Shown here piece after piece: positions 25,376 to 30,533 of a DNA stretch of 30,533 nucleotides. The notes beneath the pieces were generated by a model that did not search any database, was not told where the DNA came from, and was given only the letters and a program-made list of their open reading frames with translations. The translations under genes and the position numbers were made by a program. How positions within the stretch are numbered: the first letter of the stretch is position 1; every line of letters starts with the position of its first letter. The DNA comes from JAEUKQ01 sp964414755 (GTDB taxonomy: Bacteria; Pseudomonadota; Alphaproteobacteria; JAEUKQ01): NCBI GenBank assembly GCA_964414755.1, contig CAYPXH010000016.1:1-30533 (forward strand), given 5' to 3'.

Positions 25376-26350
25376 ATGCCTTTATTGGACATTCGCAATC
25401 TAACAGTTGAATTCCCAACCACACGCGGGGCATTTCGTGCTGTTGATGGACTAAATTTGTCGATTGAAGCTGGTCAAACCCTTGGAATTGTTGGGGAATC
25501 GGGTTCAGGGAAAAGTGTTACGATGCTTGCTGCGATGGGCCTTGTTCCTTGGCCTGGTCAGGTTCGTGCCGACACTTTGCAATTTAGTCAGGTGGATTTA
25601 TTGCGCATTTCCGCAGCCAAAAGACGCAGCATGCTTGGCAAAGATGTAGCCATGATCTTTCAAGAACCAACAACAAGCCTTAACCCATGTTTTACCATCG
25701 GGTATCAGATCATGGAAACCCTAGCTATTCACCAAGGTGGCACTAAACGCGATAGACGTCGAAAAGCAATTGAATTATTAGACCGCGTTGGCATTCCCGC
25801 ACCAGATAAAAGGCTTGATTCATACCCGCACCAATTATCTGGGGGCATGAATCAGCGGGTGATGATTGCAATGGCAATTGCATGTAATCCCAAATTACTT
25901 ATTGCAGATGAACCAACAACCGCTCTTGATGTCACGATTCAGGCACAAATTCTTGATTTACTGCGCAAATTGCAACAAGAAACTGGTATGGCACTAATCT
26001 TGATAACCCATGATATGGGTGTGGTTGCCGAAATGGCTGAGCAGATTATGGTAATGTATGCCGGTCAGGTTGTTGAAAAACAACCAGCAGATCGGTTGTT
26101 TAGAAATCCTCAGCATCCTTATACCGCTGCTTTGCTGCAAGCCCTGCCCGAACGCAGCCGCCAGGGAGAAAGCTTATTATCCATCCCTGGCACTGTTCCA
26201 GGTGCTTATGATCGATTAAGTGGTTGTTTGTTTCACCCACGTTGCCAGAAAGTTCAAGAAACATGCCGAATTAATGCACCGGCACTGCAAGAAAATGAAA
26301 AACAGCAACATGTTCGTTGTCACTATCCCTTAGGTCAACCTCTATCATGA
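25376..26350 (+). CDS. dppD: Dipeptide ABC transporter ATP-binding protein DppD
   Basis: A 324-residue ATPase. It has Walker A GESGSGKS (residues about 39-46), a Q-loop in IFQEPTTSLNP, the signature LSGGMNQRV and Walker B LLIADEPTTALD. The switch His is in ILITHDMGVVAEMAEQIMV. The C-terminal oligopeptide-transporter extension contains CLFHPRCQKVQETC plus a later Cys in HVRCHYP. In some DppD/OppD proteins this Cys set binds a 4Fe-4S cluster. It pairs with DppF to power DppBC. The end overlaps the dppF start (ATGA). Confidence 0.95.
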   Translation: MPLLDIRNLTVEFPTTRGAFRAVDGLNLSIEAGQTLGIVGESGSGKSVTMLAAMGLVPWPGQVRADTLQFSQVDLLRISAAKRRSMLGKDVAMIFQEPTTSLNPCFTIGYQIMETLAIHQGGTKRDRRRKAIELLDRVGIPAPDKRLDSYPHQLSGGMNQRVMIAMAIACNPKLLIADEPTTALDVTIQAQILDLLRKLQQETGMALILITHDMGVVAEMAEQIMVMYAGQVVEKQPADRLFRNPQHPYTAALLQALPERSRQGESLLSIPGTVPGAYDRLSGCLFHPRCQKVQETCRINAPALQENEKQQHVRCHYPLGQPLS

Positions 26351-27360
26351 ATCTACAAAATAGCCCCCAAGAAATTGATAATGTTGTACTAAAAACCGTT
26401 AATCTTGCCAAATACTATAATTTAAAAAGTGGTTTTTTTGGTAAGATTCAAACGCTAAAAGCCGTAAACGGGGTGCATTTATCATTAAAAACAGCACAGA
26501 CCCTTGCAATCGTTGGGGAATCGGGCTCAGGAAAATCAACTTTAGCCAGAATGATTACGCTTATTGAACGCCCCACCCTAGGGCAACTATTTTTACAAGG
26601 GCAAGACGTCAGTAACCCCAATAGATCGACGTTGAAACAATTTAGACCATTTGTTCAGATGATTTTTCAAAATCCATATGGTTCACTGAACCCAAGACAT
26701 AAAATTGGTAATTTGCTTGCTGAACCATTAAAAATTAATACCCCCCTTAAGCTATCCGAACGGCGCGAAAAAGTTATAACGATGCTTGGAAAGGTTGGAT
26801 TACGTCCAGAACATGCGCAACGGTACCCGCATATGTTTTCAGGCGGTCAACGCCAACGTATTGCTATCGCCCGCGCATTAATGCTCAACCCCAAAATTGT
26901 TGTCGCCGACGAATCTGTTTCAGCACTCGATGTGTCAGTTCGTGCGCAGGTTTTAAATCTGATGGCATCCCTACAACAAGAGTTAAAACTCTCTTATATT
27001 TTTATCTCACATGACCTAACGGTTGTTAAACATATTGCCGATAGTGTTGCTGTGCTTTACCTTGGCAAAATTGTTGAACATGGTACCAAAGACCAAATAT
27101 TTTCAGGCGCATTACATCCTTATACCCATGCGCTTTTGGCAAGTACGCCCTCTGTTGATAATCCTAAACAATCTGGGCGAATTGTTTTGAAGGGAGAAAT
27201 GCCTTCACCGCTTGCACCACCACCGGGATGTACTTTTCATAAACGTTGTCCCCACGCAACAGATCTATGTACAAAAATGATCCCAGAGTTGCGACCTGTG
27301 AATGGTCACCAGGTTTCATGCCATCATGCTGAAAAATTTGTCCAAACCGGCTTAAAGTAA
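26347..27360 (+). CDS. dppF: Dipeptide ABC transporter ATP-binding protein DppF
   Basis: A 337-residue ATPase. It has Walker A GESGSGKSTLARMI, a Q-loop in MIFQNPYGSLNPRH, the signature FSGGQRQRIAIARALMLNP and Walker B IVVADESVSALD. The switch His is in IFISHDLTVVKHIAD. The usual DEP after Walker B is DES here; the catalytic Glu is kept, so activity is expected. The C-terminal extension carries CTFHKRCPHATDLC and a final Cys in VSCHHAEK. The start at 26347 is favoured because ATGA overlaps the dppD stop; an in-frame upstream ATG at 26317 would overlap dppD by 34 bases. It is last in dppBCDF. Confidence 0.94.
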   Translation: MNLQNSPQEIDNVVLKTVNLAKYYNLKSGFFGKIQTLKAVNGVHLSLKTAQTLAIVGESGSGKSTLARMITLIERPTLGQLFLQGQDVSNPNRSTLKQFRPFVQMIFQNPYGSLNPRHKIGNLLAEPLKINTPLKLSERREKVITMLGKVGLRPEHAQRYPHMFSGGQRQRIAIARALMLNPKIVVADESVSALDVSVRAQVLNLMASLQQELKLSYIFISHDLTVVKHIADSVAVLYLGKIVEHGTKDQIFSGALHPYTHALLASTPSVDNPKQSGRIVLKGEMPSPLAPPPGCTFHKRCPHATDLCTKMIPELRPVNGHQVSCHHAEKFVQTGLK

Positions 27361-27370
27361 TTCACAAAAC

Positions 27371-27399
27371 TTGTACCCCGTTTTATTTTATGATATAAT
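27371..27399 (+). promoter_or_regulatory. Extended -10 promoter for the mlaC-like gene
   Basis: A perfect TATAAT (27394-27399), preceded by TG one base upstream (extended -10), has a partial -35 TTGTAC (27371-27376) at 17 bases. It lies 28 bases before the TTG start, so this gene can be transcribed apart from dppBCDF. Confidence 0.6.
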
Positions 27400-27426
27400 C
27401 AACCTATCTGTTGATGGGAGGGTACC

Positions 27427-28047
27427 TTGGCAAATTTATTGCTTGTTGGACTATCTAGAAAACTAGTTATTCTGGGGACTTTATTTTTTGTTGTTCCACA
27501 GTTATCGGCTCAAGCACCCGCGAGCCCAGCGGATTTTATCCGCAGTATTGCTGACGAAGCGATTAACACATTAACTACTGCAGGCATAGATAAAAAAACA
27601 CGGGAAGACCGGATGCTTACCTTCCTTGATAAATATGCCGACATACCCGGTTTAGCTAAGTTTGTTGTTGGAAGATATTGGAACCGCTCAACCGACCAAC
27701 AGAAACAGGAATATGTTATGATATTTCGGTTGTACAATGCCAAAAATTTTGCAGCACTTTTGGCAACATATTCAGGGCAGAAGCTTGACATCATCCGAAC
27801 AACTAAGAATCAAAATTCTTATATTGTTGTCACGGTTATCACTGGTAAAACAGCCTTAGATCGTCTGCAAATCGATTGGCAATTACGTTTTGAACAAGAA
27901 CGCTATCTCATTACCGATTTTGTTGTCGAGGGACTGAGCCAGGCTGCAACCCTTCGGGATGATTTTGCAACCATACTAAAAGGCAGCAACGATTTAACAA
28001 AGCTGATCGAGCTTTTACGGCAAAAGGTTGCTGCCAACACCAATTAA
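27427..28047 (+). CDS. MlaC/Ttg2D/HpnM-family periplasmic lipid-binding protein
   Basis: A 206-residue secreted protein of the MlaC family (Tol_Tol_Ttg2, phospholipid-binding). In the Mla system such proteins shuttle phospholipids between membranes; a related branch (HpnM) occurs with hopanoid genes. It has a signal peptide (LVILGTLFFVVPQLSAQA). The domain starts at PADFIRSIADEAINTL. FLDKYADIPGLAKFVVGRYW is the family core, followed by FRLYNAKNFAALLATYSGQ. Strand regions with LQIDWQLRFEQERYLITDFV and the ending VEGLSQAATLRDDFATIL follow. The start is a TTG; GGGAGG (27417-27422) lies 4 bases before it and no ATG is available. No mlaE, mlaF or mlaD lies nearby, so it is an orphan here. Confidence 0.82.
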   Translation: MANLLLVGLSRKLVILGTLFFVVPQLSAQAPASPADFIRSIADEAINTLTTAGIDKKTREDRMLTFLDKYADIPGLAKFVVGRYWNRSTDQQKQEYVMIFRLYNAKNFAALLATYSGQKLDIIRTTKNQNSYIVVTVITGKTALDRLQIDWQLRFEQERYLITDFVVEGLSQAATLRDDFATILKGSNDLTKLIELLRQKVAANTN

Positions 28048-28106
28048 TACCCAAGAATGACAAAAATTGATCAATCTTAGATGCTCAATTTATGCTACGC
28101 GTAATG

Positions 28107-28331
28107 TTATGGCTTTGCACCATTCTTAAGGGCTTCTGTTGCAAGCTCAACGCACAATTTCAAAGCTAAATCTTTCTCGGCCTGGCTCATTGAAGCCACG
28201 CGCGCATCCTTGCCCATTTGCTCTTCACATACTTGGCGTGCCAGTTTTTCGTTGCTGTCGCCACAAGCGGCCAAACCCAGGGCGCTAAAAGCTACTACCC
28301 CAGCAAGGGTTACTTTTGTCAATAAACGCAT
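28107..28331 (-). CDS. Small lipoprotein of unknown function
   Basis: A 74-residue protein with a lipoprotein signal peptide, MRLLTKVTLAGVVAFSALGL, followed by AAC; the lipid-modified residue would be Cys23. Mature length is about 52 residues, mostly charged helix (CEEQMGKDARVASMSQAEKD) with two further Cys (VCEEQ and LCVEL) that could pair. AAGGAA lies 8 bases before the ATG. It is convergent with the mlaC-like gene (59-base gap) and lies downstream of no recognisable operon. I do not recognise the family. The coding call rests on the clear lipobox and ribosome-binding site. Confidence 0.75.
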   Translation of the reverse strand: MRLLTKVTLAGVVAFSALGLAACGDSNEKLARQVCEEQMGKDARVASMSQAEKDLALKLCVELATEALKNGAKP

Positions 28332-28590
28332 TATATAGTTCCTTATTTAAGGTTTTATGTTGATAAAGGGAAAAACATTTCCCGCTGAGAATTGTGTCAG
28401 AAAACAGGGCTTATAGCAATATTTGATTAAACTTCAACGTGTTTTAATAGTCGAATGTGGTAATTTTGTAACATTTAATTACTAAATATTGTAAATTGGT
28501 TGAGATACAAAAATAGGATATATTGTCAGATTCTGATTGACCAGCTTCTAGAAGATTTTTATGGTACCCAACATCTTGGTCGCATACTGT

Positions 28591-28665
28591 GGGCGCGTAG
28601 CTCAGTGGAAGAGCACATCCTTCACACGGATGGGGTCACAAGTTCAATCCTTGTCGCGCCCACCA
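28591..28665 (+). tRNA. tRNA-Val (anticodon CAC), CCA encoded
   Basis: A complete cloverleaf. The acceptor stem is GGGCGCG/CGCGCCC and the D arm is GCTC-AGTGGAA-GAGC. The anticodon stem CATCC/GGATG has loop TTCACAC (anticodon CAC at 28623-28625). The T arm is ACAAG-TTCAATC-CTTGT. Discriminator A and CCA follow. It reads GTG codons. Confidence 0.97.
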
Positions 28666-28703
28666 TATTATAAGCTAATCTCAACCTTATCCTAATTTTA
28701 CCT

Positions 28704-28724
28704 CTGGCGCACTTTTGGCGCACT
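28704..28724. repeat. Short tandem repeat next to tRNA-Val
   Basis: Two imperfect 10-11-base copies (CTGGCGCACTT and TTGGCGCACTA; core TGGCGCACT) lie 39 bases past the tRNA. Such GC-rich patches beside tRNA genes can be traces of old integration, but no integrase or matching distal copy was seen. Confidence 0.5.
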
Positions 28725-28730
28725 ATTTGG

Positions 28731-28755
28731 AAAAAGGGGGAAATTAATCCCCCCT
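28731..28755 (-). terminator. Terminator of the decayed barrel gene
   Basis: On the minus strand, GGGGG (28753-28749) pairs with CCCCC (28740-28736) across an 8-base AT loop and is followed by TTTTT. It begins about 8 bases past the stop codon of the pseudogene. Confidence 0.65.
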
Positions 28756-28760
28756 CTCCC

Positions 28761-29011
28761 CTAAAACTTATACCATACGCCCATCATTACATTATGGCTA
28801 CTGATTCTGGTTTTAATATTCTTAACATGATAAGGGTTTGTTTCAAAACGTCCTTCTTTTGTAGTAAAATAACGATAATCAACCGACATTGTTACATGAT
28901 CAGATAAATTAACACCCACCCCAAAATACCTTGATAGGCTTGTTCATTCTATGATACGTCGACACCAATGCCAAGCAGCGCAATATATTTATTAATCATT
29001 AAATTGATCAT
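28761..29011 (-). pseudogene. Remnant of an outer-membrane beta-barrel gene
   Basis: The last ~57 codons of a porin-like protein are readable: RYFGVGVNLSDHVTMSVDYR, then YFTTKEGRF, and the ending SHNVMMGVWYKF with a terminal Phe before the TAG at 28761. The frame is closed upstream by a TGA. In another frame just upstream, a 20-codon piece (MINLMINKYIALLGIGVDVS, then TAG) looks like a preceding barrel strand. The N-terminal half and signal peptide are missing; the next gene's stop lies only 11 bases farther up. I read this as a frameshifted, truncated relic rather than a functional small protein. It is not a copy of the barrel gene at 12156-12806, judged by its different C-terminal strand. 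Confidence 0.7.
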
Positions 29012-29021
29012 AAACTAAAGT

Positions 29022-30452
29022 CTATTGGCCCAAGTGCAACCGCCATAAACTAAAACGGTTATTTTGTACTGTTTCATTTAACAGCAGAAAGACAGTTTGA
29101 CTATTGAATAGTGCCAATTGGGCTTGAGACATCATGGGGCTACGATCACTGCGATTCAACTGCTGTGTGATAGGTTTTTGAGATAATTTGCCCGATTGAT
29201 CCAGTTGCATCATGCTGATGTAGCCGCTACCTTTTGTGGAAGATGCATTCTTATGATCAAAATGAAAAAAAGTTAATAACCAACTGTTATTTTGTTGAGA
29301 GAATAGATTAATATATGGATAGGTGGTAAATTCTAGGGAATTATTAAGGATTAGCTGTGAAACATCTAAAGTGATTGTTACCGGCCATTCAGCATCAGAT
29401 AATTGTTTCCAGTCACCAACGGGTTCGGTTCTTATCAGCAGTTTTAAATGATGATCAACTAGTTGGGGAACAACCAATTGCCGCTGTAACCGTTCAGTAG
29501 CTGAAGGTAATTTGATAAAAAATCGTGTCTGCAGATTTGCAATTTCATGCGCTGGAATCGGGTTTGCATAGGCGTATTTTTTTTGCACAGGCTTTTGAAA
29601 ACCCATTTGTTCCCAAACCATTGGGTTCCCAGGCAGATGCGAAAACTCCCACAAATTAATGCCAACTTCGTTTATCACCTTACCTGATTGTAATTCAAGC
29701 GCCCCAACTGTTAATGTACCATCATAGTTGATAAAAGAAGGCTCGTACCATTTTCCTGTTTCTATACTTTCTTTCCAGGTTGTTACAATTCTTAAACGTT
29801 CCTTATCCTGGCGATACGGACATTGTTCAACAATTTCAAAAAAATCCCCATCTTGGTTATCCGAAGCCTCGGACGGGCGTTGAATAAAAACCCACAAACA
29901 GGATATTTTACGCCCAACAGTCGTCGGATGTAAGATAATGGCTGGTAAATTTGCCAATGAGCCTTTTATATACCCATAATCAATGGCTTCTTGCCGATTG
30001 TTTTTGGAAACACGATAGGTTTTTAAGGTCTTAATCGCCCAGGAAGACAGGGTGTGTTGCTGGGCATATTTTTTATTCATTTCATGATCCAGCTCTGCCA
30101 CTGCAAGGTAAAAATCCTGTGCGTCAGCAGCAATAATTGCAGCTGAAAATAGGTTATTATGCGTGCTTATGTTTTTGATAACCCATTCCTGCTTTTTTTG
30201 ATCATCCTTGTCCAGCTCTACCACCCAATAGTCAATCTTATCATCGGCTTTTGGTGCAGGTGTACTAACCCCTACTCGACAAGCATAAAAAAAACGATCA
30301 TCCAAATTTTTTATTTCACATGCCAACAAGCTGCGCCCCTTTATCAAATTTGTTGGAGGCGTTGGCAGTTGCACCTTCTGCCATTCAGCAGCCATTACCT
30401 GGCCCGTGCCAATTACCATTGATAGAAGCATAACAAAGATCATGCGCGCCAT
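29022..30452 (-). CDS. Secreted protein of unknown function
   Basis: A 476-residue protein with a signal peptide (MARMIFVMLLSMVIGTGQ, likely cleaved after VMAA or VMA). The mature part has no membrane segment and no motif I recognise. It has four cysteines, 45 and 58, then 185 and 211, spaced as two possible disulfides. The many short beta-type segments with aromatic residues (FYACRVGV, YWVVELDKD, GYISMMQLDQSG, FSLWRLHLG) suggest a beta-rich, perhaps propeller-like fold; that is inference from texture only. AGAGGT lies 6 bases before the ATG. It is a single gene whose stop abuts the decayed barrel gene on the same strand. It is a periplasmic or exported protein; no reaction can be assigned. 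Confidence 0.8.
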   Translation of the reverse strand: MARMIFVMLLSMVIGTGQVMAAEWQKVQLPTPPTNLIKGRSLLACEIKNLDDRFFYACRVGVSTPAPKADDKIDYWVVELDKDDQKKQEWVIKNISTHNNLFSAAIIAADAQDFYLAVAELDHEMNKKYAQQHTLSSWAIKTLKTYRVSKNNRQEAIDYGYIKGSLANLPAIILHPTTVGRKISCLWVFIQRPSEASDNQDGDFFEIVEQCPYRQDKERLRIVTTWKESIETGKWYEPSFINYDGTLTVGALELQSGKVINEVGINLWEFSHLPGNPMVWEQMGFQKPVQKKYAYANPIPAHEIANLQTRFFIKLPSATERLQRQLVVPQLVDHHLKLLIRTEPVGDWKQLSDAEWPVTITLDVSQLILNNSLEFTTYPYINLFSQQNNSWLLTFFHFDHKNASSTKGSGYISMMQLDQSGKLSQKPITQQLNRSDRSPMMSQAQLALFNSQTVFLLLNETVQNNRFSLWRLHLGQ

Positions 30453-30515
30453 TTGTGACCTCTTATAAATTTCAAGTAAAATGCAAAAATTTTTTGATCG
30501 TTATTTTAACCATAA

Positions 30516-30533
30516 ATAAGGCAAAAATAAGGC
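30516..30533. repeat. Short direct repeat at the right edge
   Basis: ATAAGGC occurs twice in ATAAGGCAAAAATAAGGC. It lies about 65 bases upstream of the unknown secreted gene and may be chance or part of its promoter region; the window ends here. Confidence 0.3.

Noticed and set aside
24993..25433. Minus-strand 146-codon frame across dppC/dppD
   Set aside because: It is entirely antisense to two strongly supported dpp genes and has no recognisable motif; it is a shadow frame.
28066..28075. Palindrome ATTGATCAAT between mlaC and the lipoprotein gene as a terminator
   Set aside because: It has no loop, low GC content and no T run; such a 10-base palindrome is expected by chance in AT-rich DNA.
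28761..28931. Small functional protein from the barrel C terminus
   Set aside because: There is no start codon with a ribosome-binding site or signal peptide in that frame, and a barrel fragment of 57 residues could not be exported or fold alone.

Overview
The window looks like a low-GC alphaproteobacterial chromosome segment (roughly 40% GC by eye). The reasons are a fused ispDF gene, two tRNA genes with encoded CCA, and a long minus-strand gene block, dgt-argS-SPOR-nagZ-(...)-tatABC-serS-surE-pcm-yajC-secDF, in the order familiar from Rhodospirillales, Rhizobiales and related Alphaproteobacteria. Genus cannot be told from the sequence alone. An autotransporter, several outer-membrane barrels and a complete dipeptide importer suggest a Gram-negative heterotroph, possibly host-associated (inference).

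Layout. (1) 1-2117: the first ~705 codons of a minus-strand autotransporter-like surface protein that runs off the left edge. (2) 2461-4549: a squalene/phytoene-synthase-fold protein of NDUFAF6 type, translationally coupled to a VOC protein, then a plus-strand PuuD-like membrane protein closed by a strong bidirectional terminator. (3) 4642-18441: the minus-strand housekeeping block, covering protein export (secDF, yajC, tatABC), protein and nucleotide repair or maintenance (pcm, surE, dgt), aminoacylation (serS, argS) and cell envelope (nagZ, SPOR protein). An outer-membrane beta-barrel gene sits between nagZ and tatA, where relatives usually carry scpA-scpB. (4) 18604-21169: plus-strand erpA, xthA-type nuclease and ispDF. 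(5) tRNA-Thr(TGT) with its own promoter and terminator. (6) 21639-27360: dppA, an intergenic terminator, then the tightly packed dppBCDF. (7) 27427-28331: an orphan mlaC/hpnM-like gene with a TTG start, and a convergent small lipoprotein gene. (8) tRNA-Val(CAC), a short tandem repeat, and the frameshifted remains of an outer-membrane barrel gene with its terminator still present. (9) 29022-30452: a secreted protein of unknown family.

Most genes are ordinary and confidently recognised. I found no CRISPR array, no intact transposase or integrase, no rRNA and no toxin-antitoxin or defence cassette. The least explained items are the truncated autotransporter with RTX-like motifs, the 476-residue secreted protein, the decayed porin next to tRNA-Val, and the changed gene content of the otherwise conserved export/envelope block.
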